A stretch of 64,000 bases of DNA from Thioalkalivibrio sulfidiphilus HL-EbGr7 (GTDB lineage: Bacteria > Pseudomonadota > Gammaproteobacteria > Ectothiorhodospirales > Ectothiorhodospiraceae): NCBI RefSeq assembly GCF_000021985.1, contig NC_011901.1:2986501-3050500 (forward strand). The letters are read 5' to 3'. Below the pieces are notes generated by a model. The model had not been told where the DNA came from and searched no databases. It was given only the letters and a program-made list of their open reading frames with translations. How positions within the stretch are numbered: position 1 is the first letter of the stretch; each line of letters opens with the position of its first letter. Shown here in pieces: positions 1 to 8,154 of the stretch. Made by a program: the position numbers and the translations under genes.

Positions 1-504
1 GAACCGGGGCGCACCGCCCATCGGGTTGTCGAGTGGGCGTATGAATGGGTCTTCCTCAAGACCGGGCTGCTGGAGTGGGTGCAGAACGCCTCCGCGCAGG
101 CCAGCGCCGGCAGCCACGGTCAGACCAGGGATTTCCGGTATTACCTGAGCCAGGTCTATGTCCACCTGGAAAGCTATCTGATCGCGGCGGCGTACACGGT
201 GCTGGTGTTCCTCGTGCGCCTGCTGGTGCTGTGCCTGATGCTGCCGCTGTTCCTCATGGCGGCTTTCACGGGCCTCGTGGACGGCCTGGTGCGCCGTGAC
301 ATCCGCCGCTTCGGCGCGGGGCGCGAATCCGGCTTCGTCTATCACCGCGCCAAGGCGGCCTTGATGCCCCTGGTGGTACTGCCGTGGGCGGTCTACCTCG
401 CGTTGCCGATCAGCGTGAGCCCGATCCTGATTCTCTTGCCGAGTGCCGTGCTGCTGGGCGTGGTCGTGGACATCGCGGCCGGAAGCTTCAAGAAATACCT
501 GTAG
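1..504 (+). CDS. ICE membrane protein, TIGR03747/PFL_4697 family (5' end outside window)
   Basis: The reading frame is open from base 1 to a TAG at 502-504, so the N-terminus is missing. The visible part (about 167 residues) has two hydrophobic stretches, near window residues 60-90 (VLVFLVRLLVLCLMLPLFL) and 120-155, separated by a basic loop. This is the shape of the DUF4400-type inner-membrane protein of PFGI-1-like ICEs, which normally lies beside the TraD coupling protein and upstream of the RAQPRD gene. Here about 6.6 kb of cargo separates it from RAQPRD. Its exact role in conjugation is not known. Family recognition comes from context and sequence character. Confidence 0.75.
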   Translation, partial: EPGRTAHRVVEWAYEWVFLKTGLLEWVQNASAQASAGSHGQTRDFRYYLSQVYVHLESYLIAAAYTVLVFLVRLLVLCLMLPLFLMAAFTGLVDGLVRRDIRRFGAGRESGFVYHRAKAALMPLVVLPWAVYLALPISVSPILILLPSAVLLGVVVDIAAGSFKKYL

Positions 505-599
505 TTACGTACACTAGCTACTAAACTTGGGGGTTAAAACAAAGGGTTGCCAGCTAGAGCCAGAGAAGCCTGACGTAACCCGACACGCCAATAGCCTAG

Positions 600-1763
600 G
601 GCATCTCTGAATAACCCAGCCCATTTGGCATAATCCCGGCATCGCATCCAACCCGAGCCATTCGCCATGAGCCAGCTGACTTTCGCAGAAGCCGAATACG
701 AGAACAAGAAGCACAAGACCCGGCGTGAGTTGTTCCTGGAGCGGATGGAAGGGCTGATTCCGTGGAAGCGGCTGGAGAAGAAGATCATTCGCTACTACGC
801 CAAGGCCGGTCCGCAGGGCGGTCGGCCTGCCTACCCGTTGCCGACCATGCTACGCGTGCACTGCCTGCAGTTGTTCTACAACCTGAGTGATCCGGGGCTG
901 GAGGACGCGCTGTACGAAGTGGAGTCGATGCGCCGCTTCGCCGGCTTGAAGTTGGACCGGATCCCCGATGAGACGACGATCCTGAACTTTCGACGCCTGC
1001 TGGAACGCCACAACCTGGCAGCGAAGCTGTTCAAGGAGATCAACCAGACTCTGGCTGAGCAGGGCTTGATGCTGAAGGAGGGCACGATCGTGGATGCCAG
1101 CATTCTGTCGGCGCCGAGTTCGACCAAGAATGCGTCTGGCGAGCGCGATCCGGAGATGCACCAGACCAAGAAGGGCAACGCCTGGCATTTCGGCATGAAG
1201 GTGCATGTGGGCGTGGATGACACGCTGGGCCTGATCCACAGCCTGGAGACGACGCCCGCCAATGAAGCCGATATCAACGTGGCCGACAAACTGCTGCATG
1301 GTGAGGAAAAAGTGGTGTGGGCCGATGCCGGCTATCAGGGCATCGAGAGGCGCGAAGAGCATCAAGATCGCCGGGTGGACTGGCGCATCGCGATGCGGCC
1401 AGGCAAGCGCGCGGCGCTGCCGAAGAGATCGCCCTTGCACAAGATCGAGAAGAACAAGGCGAGCATGCGCGCAAAGGTGGAGCATGTGTTCCAGCGCATC
1501 AAGCAGATGTTTGGCTATGCCAAGGTTCGCTATCGTGGCCTGGCCAAGAACACGAGCCGACTGTACCTGCTGGCAGGGTTTACAAACCTGCTGCGGGCGG
1601 AACCCTACATGCTCGCGTAGGGGTAGTACGCCTGTTTTCCACCCCAAACCGGCGGGAAATGGGCGGAATGAGCCCCTTTGGGGGGTAGCATTGATCGAAA
1701 TTTGAACGACTAGACTGCGGAAGCAGATTTTTTTGGCATCAGGCTGGGTTATTCAGAGATGCC
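600..1763 (+). mobile_element. Complete IS5-family insertion sequence (1164 bp)
   Basis: Perfect 22-bp terminal inverted repeats lie at 600-621 (beginning GGCATCTCTGAATAACCC) and 1742-1763. They are flanked by CTAG at 596-599 and 1764-1767, the 4-bp target duplication typical of IS5. One transposase fills the element. The native target reads through CTAG straight into GGGAATACAG and the ATG of the OLD-family gene at 1778, so the element sits 10 bp upstream of that start. It separates the gene from whatever promoter lies in 505-595, while the AGGGG ribosome-binding sequence at 1766-1770 survives. The end and the duplication cannot be separated absolutely, because CTAG is itself a palindrome. 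Confidence 0.93.
667..1620 (+). CDS. IS5-family DDE transposase
   Basis: A 317-residue transposase filling the IS5-type element. The N-terminal DUF772-like region covers about residues 20-110. The DDE catalytic core shows the first Asp in TIVDASILSAP (about residue 142), the second Asp in VWADAGYQG (about 217) and the Glu in RAKVEHVFQRIKQMFG (about 275). The length matches intact IS5 members and there is no frameshift, so the element is probably still active. It is transcribed in the same direction as the downstream defence gene, so read-through could drive that gene. Confidence 0.95.
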   Translation: MSQLTFAEAEYENKKHKTRRELFLERMEGLIPWKRLEKKIIRYYAKAGPQGGRPAYPLPTMLRVHCLQLFYNLSDPGLEDALYEVESMRRFAGLKLDRIPDETTILNFRRLLERHNLAAKLFKEINQTLAEQGLMLKEGTIVDASILSAPSSTKNASGERDPEMHQTKKGNAWHFGMKVHVGVDDTLGLIHSLETTPANEADINVADKLLHGEEKVVWADAGYQGIERREEHQDRRVDWRIAMRPGKRAALPKRSPLHKIEKNKASMRAKVEHVFQRIKQMFGYAKVRYRGLAKNTSRLYLLAGFTNLLRAEPYMLA

Positions 1764-1777
1764 CTAGGGGAATACAG

Positions 1778-3802
1778 ATGAAGCTGCGTCATGCAAAGAT
1801 CAAGAACTTCCGGTTACTCGCAGACGTGCAGCTTGCTCTGGAGGATTTGACTACTGTTGTCGTGGGGCGAAACAACAGTGGCAAAACTTCACTGTCCGAG
1901 ATCATACGGCGACTACTAGCCGAAGGCAGCGCAGCATTTCAACTCGAAGATTTCTCCAGTGCCTGCTACGACAGGTTCTGCACGGCACTGGAAGCTCATA
2001 ATAATGGCCAAGATGACGATGTAGTCAGGGCTCTGATTCCGTTCATCGAGTTGCGTTTGACGTTTGAATATGACCCTGCTCAGCCACAGTTGGGGCCTCT
2101 CAGTCCATTCGTTATCGACCTCGACCCCGACTGTAATGAGGTACTCGCTGTAGTCCGCTACGAGTTGAAGGATGGACAGCTCGCCCAATTTTTCTCGGGT
2201 CAGCCGGATACCCCCCTGACCGATGAAACGAGGATAGCTTTCTTTCGCTCGCTTCGAGAACGTATTCCAACCAGCTTTGCCGTCAGGGTATGGGCGGAAG
2301 ATCCGAATGATGCGGAGAACAATCGTCAGTTGCAGCCGAGTGCACTGAAGGCTCTGATCAAAACCGGCTTCATCAACGCTCAAAGAGGCCTGGACGACAT
2401 AACATCCCGCGAGTCCGATGTACTCGCCAAGACTGTTGAACTCCTCTTTGCCACAGCTTCTTCATCTTCGGCAGATGAGGCTGACAAACAGATTGCCCAA
2501 GCGCTGAAAGAGGCCGTTCAGGACATTCAATCTCAGATAGACAGCAGCTTCGGCGGCCAACTGAACAATCTGATACCGGCATTGAAGAACTTTGGATACC
2601 CAGGATTGGGAAATCAGGAACTGCATACCGAGACATTGCTTGATGTTCGCAAGCTGCTCTCCAATTTCACCAAGGTGCGCTATGCCGGCTACAGCGGTGT
2701 GACTCTGCCGGAGTCCTACAACGGGCTTGGAGCCAGAAACCTCATTTTCATCCTTTTGCAGCTTGCGGGATTCTATAAATCGTTTCTGGCCGAACCAAAT
2801 TCTCCAGGGGTGCACCTGGTCTTCATTGAGGAACCCGAGGCTCATTTGCACCCTCAGATGCAGGAGGTTTTCATACGTCAGCTCGCGAAGACTGCTCAAC
2901 TGCTGGTTGAAGGCACGGAAAGTAAGACGGCTTGGCCGGTCCAGTTCGTCGTTTCCACGCACTCATCGCATATAGCCAACGAGGCCGGATTTGAAAGTAT
3001 CCGCTATTTCCTCAGTGGCGAAGTACAAGGCGCAGCCGCTGGCGTTCGGCAAACGAGGGTCAAGGATCTACGCGAGGGGCTGGACGGCGTTTCCGAACCG
3101 GACAAGAAGTTTCTGCATCAGTATATGACGTTGACCCGCTGCGACCTGTTTTTTTCCGACAAAGCGATCCTAGTAGAAGGTTTGAGCGAGCGGCTCTTGC
3201 TCCCCGCGATCATCGAAAAACTGGAAACCGCAGAGCCAGATCGGCCAAAGCTATCAAGCCAGTACGTAACCACTATGGAAGTCGGCGGAGCATATGCTCA
3301 TCTTTTCTTCGGGCTCCTGCGCTTTCTTGAATTGCCAACCCTAATCCTTACCGATCTAGATTCGGTAGAAAAACCGGGCGGAAGCGCGTGCGAGGTCCAC
3401 AAGGGAACCTACTCCAGCAACGCCTGCCTGAAAGCCTGGTTCTCCGATGATAATCCATTCACCCTCAATGGCCTCTTGACCAAGGATGAATCCGAAAAGG
3501 CAAAGCATGGCAACTGCATCGCCTATCAGTGCGCGGAGGAAGAGAACGGGCCATGCGGTCGCACCTTTGAAGATGCTTTCATTCTCGCGAACCGAGCATT
3601 ATTCGGCTTGAATGGAGCCACACGGGAAGAGCTTGAAGCGGGAGCCAGAAGCCAAGCCAGTAAGATCAAGAAGTCCGAGTTTGCGCTGAAGTACGCAATA
3701 GAAGAAAAAGCCTGGACGACCCCCAAGTACATTCTCGATGGAATACGCTGGCTAGCGGCTGGCATCGAGCCAGCCATCCCTGACCCAATCCACCCAAGTT
3801 AA
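1778..3802 (+). CDS. OLD-family ATPase/TOPRIM nuclease, GajA-like, C-terminus replaced by IS insertion
   Basis: A 674-residue OLD-family protein, the nuclease partner in class 2 OLD/Gabija systems. The ABC-type ATPase half has Walker A G-R-N-N-S-G-K-T at residues 30-37, Walker B FIEEPEAHLHP near 350-359 and an H-loop THSSH at 394-398. The TOPRIM half has the Glu in LVEGLSE (E467), the DxD in TDLDS (D526, D528) and a conserved Lys in KKSEF (about 631-632). ATG 1778 is chosen because AGGGG precedes it; the longer frame from 1733 reads through the IS5 end. The last native 19 residues are replaced by I-H-P-S encoded by the IS4-type inverted repeat. Removing that IS and one target copy restores a 689-residue frame ending at 5331. 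All catalytic motifs remain, so activity is uncertain rather than abolished. The base composition is visibly more AT-rich than the ICE core, which suggests separate acquisition. Confidence 0.85.
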   Translation: MKLRHAKIKNFRLLADVQLALEDLTTVVVGRNNSGKTSLSEIIRRLLAEGSAAFQLEDFSSACYDRFCTALEAHNNGQDDDVVRALIPFIELRLTFEYDPAQPQLGPLSPFVIDLDPDCNEVLAVVRYELKDGQLAQFFSGQPDTPLTDETRIAFFRSLRERIPTSFAVRVWAEDPNDAENNRQLQPSALKALIKTGFINAQRGLDDITSRESDVLAKTVELLFATASSSSADEADKQIAQALKEAVQDIQSQIDSSFGGQLNNLIPALKNFGYPGLGNQELHTETLLDVRKLLSNFTKVRYAGYSGVTLPESYNGLGARNLIFILLQLAGFYKSFLAEPNSPGVHLVFIEEPEAHLHPQMQEVFIRQLAKTAQLLVEGTESKTAWPVQFVVSTHSSHIANEAGFESIRYFLSGEVQGAAAGVRQTRVKDLREGLDGVSEPDKKFLHQYMTLTRCDLFFSDKAILVEGLSERLLLPAIIEKLETAEPDRPKLSSQYVTTMEVGGAYAHLFFGLLRFLELPTLILTDLDSVEKPGGSACEVHKGTYSSNACLKAWFSDDNPFTLNGLLTKDESEKAKHGNCIAYQCAEEENGPCGRTFEDAFILANRALFGLNGATREELEAGARSQASKIKKSEFALKYAIEEKAWTTPKYILDGIRWLAAGIEPAIPDPIHPS

Positions 3803-5259
3803 GCCCACCCACCCTCAGCACGCCTTGTAACTCAGGGCCGGATGCGGCTTTGGTTTCGGCGGCCTCGGTTTGGACAGCCCTGGCCTGTGCTTGTAGGTCT
3901 GCGATCCGATCAGCTTCAGCACCTCCTTCAGCATCGCCGCTGTGGCGAGCCCAAGCAACAGGGCCGGGATCAGCGGCTTGAGCGCGGTTCTCGCGTAGGC
4001 CCGGTTGATGCGGCGGTGAGCGGGCAGGTTCTCGCTTCCGCGCGCCTCTGCGCTGGCGAGCGCGGCGAGGTTGTCGCACAACACCTTGGCGGCGAAGTCC
4101 TGCTGCACGGCGAGGTGGCTCAGGCCGGTCACTTGTTCGAGGCTGAGCCGATGCTTGAGCCGCTTGAAGGCTTCTTCGATGGACCAGCGCTGATGGTAGA
4201 GCTCACCGAACACGGCCACAGGGAAGCGCTCGGCGTCCATCAGGCTGGTCATGAGGATGTGCACGCTGCCGTTAGCGTTGACGTGGCGGACCAGGCGCAC
4301 GCGCAGCGGACCCTCGGGGCATTCGAAGTCCCTGACATCCTGGTCCTCGGCGGCAGGCAGCTCCACGACCTGCTCGGCAAGACCCGAGGCACGGAACGCC
4401 CGGACCACAGCAAAGCCGACCTTGGCCATGTCCACGCGCATGCAGAAGTCGATGCCCTTGCCCTGCAGGGCAGCCACCAGCCAGCGACAGGGATAGCCGC
4501 GATCGAGCAGCAGCAGATCGCCTGTTCCAAAGCGCTCGAACTGCTCGAACAAGGCCTGTCGCTCGCCATAGCCGGCGCTGTAGAGCTGGGCGGCCAGCAT
4601 CAGCTGGGCATCGGGCAAGTAGCAGCCCAAGGCCAGCATGTCGCGGCTGGCCGCGCGCGGCACATGGCTGGCGCGCAGCGCCAGCCGCAGACAGGAGCCG
4701 TCGACCGCGATGCGGCGCAGGCCGTGCCAGCGCGGCACCCTGCCAGTGTCCTCAGCGAGCTTGATGAGGTGGTCGTTGAGCGCCGGCAGTGCAGCGGGCG
4801 CGAGTTTGGCGCGCGCCTGCGCGAACGCCTGTGCGCTCACGTGTCGGACCAAGGTGGCCTGCGCCTTGAGACTGCCGAAGAAGCCATCCAACTCGGCCTG
4901 GACGCTCTTGCACATGCCACAGACCAAGCTTGCCACGAGTGCGTTCAAGGGCAGCTTGCGTCGGCGGGAGAAGGCCGCTGGATGCTCAGGATGTCGGGCG
5001 GTGTTGAGGAACGCATCGGAGGCGAGGTGCTCTGCCAGGGCATTGAAGAGACGGGTGAGGTCCATGGGGCGCTTGAGGTTCGAAAACGAACCTCACTGGC
5101 CGCCGCGCTGCTTGCGCCAGAAGCGGGCGCAAGCAGCGCGGCGGCCTCACGAAGCGCGATGGGTGTCAAGCGAAATCTGCAAGAATCGAGGGGTTCGCTA
5201 GGAGCGCCGCGGGTCGGTGCCTGAGGCTGGGCGCGGGATGGCTTAACTTGGGTGGATTG
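3786..5259 (-). mobile_element. Complete IS4-family insertion sequence (1474 bp) in the OLD/helicase operon
   Basis: Perfect 20-bp inverted repeats (CAATCCACCCAAGTTAAGCC at 3786-3805, its complement at 5240-5259) are flanked by a 10-bp direct repeat ATCCCTGACC at 3776-3785 and 5260-5269. IS4-family elements typically make 10-13-bp duplications. The element carries one transposase on the minus strand, opposite to the interrupted operon. Its left inverted repeat supplies the new stop codon (TAA at 3800-3802) of the nuclease gene. Excising the element in silico with one target copy rejoins the two halves of the nuclease gene in frame. Confidence 0.93.
3815..5065 (-). CDS. IS4-family DDE transposase
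   Basis: A 416-residue transposase of the DDE_Tnp_1 type. The N-terminal region (about residues 10-95) resembles the IS4 N-terminal domain. The catalytic acidic residues are in RIAVDGSCLRL (about 121), LLLLDRGYPC (about 190) and the IS4 signature Y-x2-R-x3-E-x6-K, seen as YHQRWSIEEAFKRLK (about 290-304). The frame is intact and of normal length. It lies inside the inverted repeats of the element inserted between the OLD nuclease and the helicase. Confidence 0.94.
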   Translation of the reverse strand: MDLTRLFNALAEHLASDAFLNTARHPEHPAAFSRRRKLPLNALVASLVCGMCKSVQAELDGFFGSLKAQATLVRHVSAQAFAQARAKLAPAALPALNDHLIKLAEDTGRVPRWHGLRRIAVDGSCLRLALRASHVPRAASRDMLALGCYLPDAQLMLAAQLYSAGYGERQALFEQFERFGTGDLLLLDRGYPCRWLVAALQGKGIDFCMRVDMAKVGFAVVRAFRASGLAEQVVELPAAEDQDVRDFECPEGPLRVRLVRHVNANGSVHILMTSLMDAERFPVAVFGELYHQRWSIEEAFKRLKHRLSLEQVTGLSHLAVQQDFAAKVLCDNLAALASAEARGSENLPAHRRINRAYARTALKPLIPALLLGLATAAMLKEVLKLIGSQTYKHRPGLSKPRPPKPKPHPALSYKAC

Positions 5260-5269
5260 ATCCCTGACC

Positions 5270-5331
5270 CGGCGCTTGCCCTGGCGGCCGAGGCGATGAT
5301 CGCCAACGAGGAGGATGCCGCTGATGCCTGA
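5270..5331 (+). pseudogene. Displaced 3' end of the OLD-family nuclease gene
   Basis: After removing the IS4-type element and one 10-bp duplication, the frame at 3785 continues into 5270 as PALALAAEAMIANEEDAADA and stops at TGA 5329-5331. This is the orphaned C-terminal coding tail of the upstream nuclease gene. It overlaps the helicase start at 5324, so the intact operon had an 8-bp stop/start overlap, typical of translational coupling. Confidence 0.85.
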
Positions 5332-7063
5332 TCCGCAGTCACCGGCCGAGGTTGCCAGCCAGCGCGCTCTTGATGCCATGTTTCGCAGCCTGGATGCCGG
5401 AGAGCACTTCCGGCTAGAAGCTGGAGCAGGCGCTGGGAAGACCTACTCCCTCATCAAAGCGCTCCACTATTTGATCGAGCGCCACAAAAGCACATTTCCA
5501 AGGAAAAACAAGCAGATTGCGTGCATTACATTTACCAATGTGGCCCGCGATGAAATTGCCGCCCGTACTGACAGAAGCCCAATGGTGTACTGCGACACCA
5601 ATCATGCCTTCTGTTGGTCATTGATCAGTGGCTTCCAGAAACAACTCCGTGGTTTGGTTGAGGCGATGCCGGCATGGCAAGAGAGAATTGCGGAAGCTGG
5701 AGGCGGCCTGGGTAACCGTGTAATCGAGTACAACTTTGGGCACCGCTCCATTCGTGAAGATCGCGTGTCTCTCCATCACGATGATGTGTTGCCCCTCACT
5801 GTTTCATTGATGGAGCATGCCAAATTTAGGCATATAGTGACAGATCGGTTTCCAATCATTCTTGTGGATGAATATCAAGATACCGATAAGGATTGGGTCG
5901 AGGCGATTCAGCGGCTGTTTTTGGGGAATCCGCCTTCACCCCTATTCGGCTTCTTCGGCGACCATTGGCAGAAGATATATGGCAATGGATGCGGAAGACT
6001 TGAGCATCCGCAAGTCAAAGAGATTGGCAAGGAAGCCAACTTCCGATCAGTCAAAGCCATTGTTGACTGCCTCAACCGGATGCGCCCGGAGCTACAACAA
6101 TTTGTCGAAGACCCTGACGCTATTGGACAGGTCAGCGTATTTCATACAAATGCCTGGACTGGAGGACGACAAACCGGTGCCCATTGGGGAGGAGATTTAC
6201 CTTCGGAAGTCGGCCACGACACACTTGAGGGAGTGAAGGCCTCGTTGACACAAGAGGGATGGGATTTTTCCCCGGAAAGTACAAAGGTACTCATGCTGAC
6301 GCATAGGCTTCTTGCCAGTGAGCAGGGCTATGCCAGCTTGCCATCAGTCTTTCGTTACAACGATTCCTTTGCCAAGAAGGAACATCCGTATATTGCCTTC
6401 TTCGTAGACCAGTTGGAGCCTGCGTGCGATGCCTTCTCCGCGAATAGGTTCGGCGCCATGTTCGATGCGCTGGGCGGTAACACGCCGCTATTGCGGAGTC
6501 AGGCCGATAAGGCAGCCTGGCACGATGCGATGAGCCAGCTACTGGCGATTCGCGAAAATGGCACGGTCGGAGAAGTCATCGACCACCTGCTCAACCGGCG
6601 GAAGCCAAGACTCCCGGAAGCCATCGAGAAGCGTGAGCGGGAACTACGCGAGTTCGATCGAGCAAGCGGCGAAGAGATGCCGGCCGCACTGGCGGAGATA
6701 GAGAAGCTACGCGCGGTCAGATACGCAGAAATCAAAACGCTACGGAGCTATCTGGATGGTCACTCTCCCTTTGAAACCAAACACGGAGTAAAGGGCGCGG
6801 AGTTCGAGAATGTTCTTGTTGTCATCGGTCGCGGGTGGAACCAGTACAACTTTGGAGAGATGCTCGAACTGGCAGGAAGCGCAGCCATCCCACCCGGGAA
6901 GCAGGCGGCCTTCGAGCGAAATCGAAACTTGTTCTATGTTGCCTGCTCAAGACCGAAACGCCGCCTTGCCCTGCTGTTCACACAGCAGCTTTCGCCAGAT
7001 GCCATCGCAACACTTGAAAGGTGGTTCTTGCCAGAGAGCATCCGTGCTGTCGCTTTTTCGTAG
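5324..7063 (+). CDS. UvrD/Rep-like helicase, GajB-like
   Basis: A 579-residue superfamily 1A helicase. Motif I is EAGAGAGKT (about 32-40), Ia TFTNVARDEI, II VDEYQDT (about 181-187), III GFFGDHWQKIYG, a region like motif IV at NFRSVKAIVDCL, V KGAEFENVLVV and VI NLFYVACSRPKRR. ATG 5324 is preferred over ATG 5315 because the strong AGGAGG at 5309-5314 is 9 bases before it and would abut 5315. In class 2 OLD (Gabija) loci this helicase is always paired with the nuclease. GajB is longer here than the roughly 500 residues of the reference protein. The IS4-type element now separates the pair, so expression probably depends on read-through or an IS-borne promoter. Composition is AT-rich like the nuclease gene. 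Confidence 0.88.
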   Translation: MPDPQSPAEVASQRALDAMFRSLDAGEHFRLEAGAGAGKTYSLIKALHYLIERHKSTFPRKNKQIACITFTNVARDEIAARTDRSPMVYCDTNHAFCWSLISGFQKQLRGLVEAMPAWQERIAEAGGGLGNRVIEYNFGHRSIREDRVSLHHDDVLPLTVSLMEHAKFRHIVTDRFPIILVDEYQDTDKDWVEAIQRLFLGNPPSPLFGFFGDHWQKIYGNGCGRLEHPQVKEIGKEANFRSVKAIVDCLNRMRPELQQFVEDPDAIGQVSVFHTNAWTGGRQTGAHWGGDLPSEVGHDTLEGVKASLTQEGWDFSPESTKVLMLTHRLLASEQGYASLPSVFRYNDSFAKKEHPYIAFFVDQLEPACDAFSANRFGAMFDALGGNTPLLRSQADKAAWHDAMSQLLAIRENGTVGEVIDHLLNRRKPRLPEAIEKRERELREFDRASGEEMPAALAEIEKLRAVRYAEIKTLRSYLDGHSPFETKHGVKGAEFENVLVVIGRGWNQYNFGEMLELAGSAAIPPGKQAAFERNRNLFYVACSRPKRRLALLFTQQLSPDAIATLERWFLPESIRAVAFS

Positions 7064-7173
7064 ACTCAGCTCGGGCTAGATCAATCCGGTAGCAGCGTTG
7101 TTCCTATTTACTGCGGCGCGGCTAGTCCGTGTGCCGCAGCATCGTGCCATCCGCGTCCATGGGGAAAGGCACG

Positions 7174-7524
7174 ATGGGACATACCAACAGCCACGAACTT
7201 GCCCGGCGTCTTCCGATCGCCGCGCTATTGGCTATCCCTCTATTGGCGTTCCAAGCCTCGGTGTTCGCCGGTGATGCTACGGAACCAGAGCGACTGGCCG
7301 TCCTCATGCGTCAGCTCGACATGCTCGACCGGCTGGCCGAGCACAGCGAGCGCCTGCCGAAGCAGGACGCCTCCCGCTACCACTTCGACTACGCGCGGCT
7401 GCGCGAGGACATCGAGCGTGTCCGCAGCGGCATCCGCGACTACCTGACGCCGCAGCGCGCACAGCCGCGCGACCCCACAACGCTGATCGGCGATTACCGC
7501 CAAGAGGCGGAGGACGCGCCATGA
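7174..7524 (+). CDS. RAQPRD-family ICE protein (TIGR01690)
   Basis: A 116-residue secreted protein with a clear Sec signal (basic start, hydrophobic IAALLAIPLLAF, cleavage near VFAGD). It carries the diagnostic R-A-Q-P-R-D motif near its C-terminus (TPQRAQPRDPTT). ATG 7174 is chosen because GGGGAAAGG (7161-7169) lies at good spacing; a GTG at 7129 gives a longer frame with no ribosome-binding site. It opens the run of transfer genes and overlaps the next by 4 bp (ATGA). The family is periplasmic and ICE-specific, without a known biochemical role. Confidence 0.88.
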   Translation: MGHTNSHELARRLPIAALLAIPLLAFQASVFAGDATEPERLAVLMRQLDMLDRLAEHSERLPKQDASRYHFDYARLREDIERVRSGIRDYLTPQRAQPRDPTTLIGDYRQEAEDAP

Positions 7525-7754
7525 CGGGCGATCAGGTCACCGCCTTTCAGGCCAACAGCGGTTTCGGCCCTTCAGATGTTTCCGTCGTCCTGGTCGGCGG
7601 CGTGTTCGTCGTGCTGTTGCTGTGGGGCGTCTGGGCACTGCGCACAGCCTATGTCGGCTGGGCCGAAAACAGCATCTCCCAGCGCCAGTTCCTCGGCGTC
7701 GCGGTGCGCTTCGTCGCGATGTACGTCGTGCTGACGTTTTTCCTTCTCTCTTGA
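7521..7754 (+). CDS. ICE membrane protein, TIGR03758/PFL_4701 family
   Basis: A 77-residue protein with two predicted transmembrane helices (VSVVLVGGVFVVLLLWGVWA and FVAMYVVLTFFLL) and a short connecting loop. Size, position directly after RAQPRD and the two-helix plan match the PFL_4701 family of the ICE type IV secretion apparatus. These resemble small pilin- or VirB3-like components, but the function is not established. The start overlaps the RAQPRD stop by ATGA. Confidence 0.82.
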   Translation: MTGDQVTAFQANSGFGPSDVSVVLVGGVFVVLLLWGVWALRTAYVGWAENSISQRQFLGVAVRFVAMYVVLTFFLLS

Positions 7755-7772
7755 CGCAATGAGGACACCACC

Positions 7773-8141
7773 ATGACTTTCCGTTCCGTCTCCACTCGTT
7801 CTGCACGCCTGATCAGCCTGCCCACCGTCGCCTTGATCTCGGTGAGCCTGTCGCCGATTGTGCAGGCCCAGGGCCTGCCAACCCTCGAAGACCCTTCGCG
7901 AGGCACCGGCAGCGGCATCATGGAGACGCTGCGCAATTACGGTTACGACATCGTGATGCTGGTCGCGCTGCTCGTGGTCGCCTCGATGTTCGTCGGCGTC
8001 TGCTACCACGCCTACAGCACCTATTCGGAGATTCACACCGGCCGCAAGACCTGGGGCCAGTTCGGTTTGACGGTCGCAATCGGCGCGATCTTGCTGGTCG
8101 TGGGTATCTGGTTGCTCACCGAAGCCACCGGCGTCCTCTAG
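7773..8141 (+). CDS. ICE transfer-region protein, TIGR03745 family (VirB2-like)
   Basis: A 122-residue protein with an N-terminal signal (LPTVALISVSLSPIVQAQG) followed by two hydrophobic helices (IVMLVALLVVASMFVGVCYH and LTVAIGAILLVVGIWLL). A secreted small protein with two membrane helices is the architecture of VirB2/TraA pilins. That role is inference. It lies 18 bp after the TIGR03758 gene and 13 bp before the TIGR03750 gene, as in related ICEs. Confidence 0.82.
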   Translation: MTFRSVSTRSARLISLPTVALISVSLSPIVQAQGLPTLEDPSRGTGSGIMETLRNYGYDIVMLVALLVVASMFVGVCYHAYSTYSEIHTGRKTWGQFGLTVAIGAILLVVGIWLLTEATGVL

Positions 8142-8154
8142 GGAGGCCGGAGCG

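Noticed and set aside
1733-1777. N-terminal extension of the OLD-family protein starting at TTG 1733
   Set aside because: These codons are the right inverted repeat of the IS5-family element; ATG 1778 has its own AGGGG sequence.
5315-5323. Helicase start at ATG 5315
   Set aside because: The AGGAGG sequence directly abuts it, leaving no spacing; ATG 5324 has 9 bases.
3776-5331. Possible fusion of nuclease and helicase in the original locus
   Set aside because: After removal of the IS the two frames differ, and the nuclease stops at 5331, so they are overlapping genes and not a fusion.
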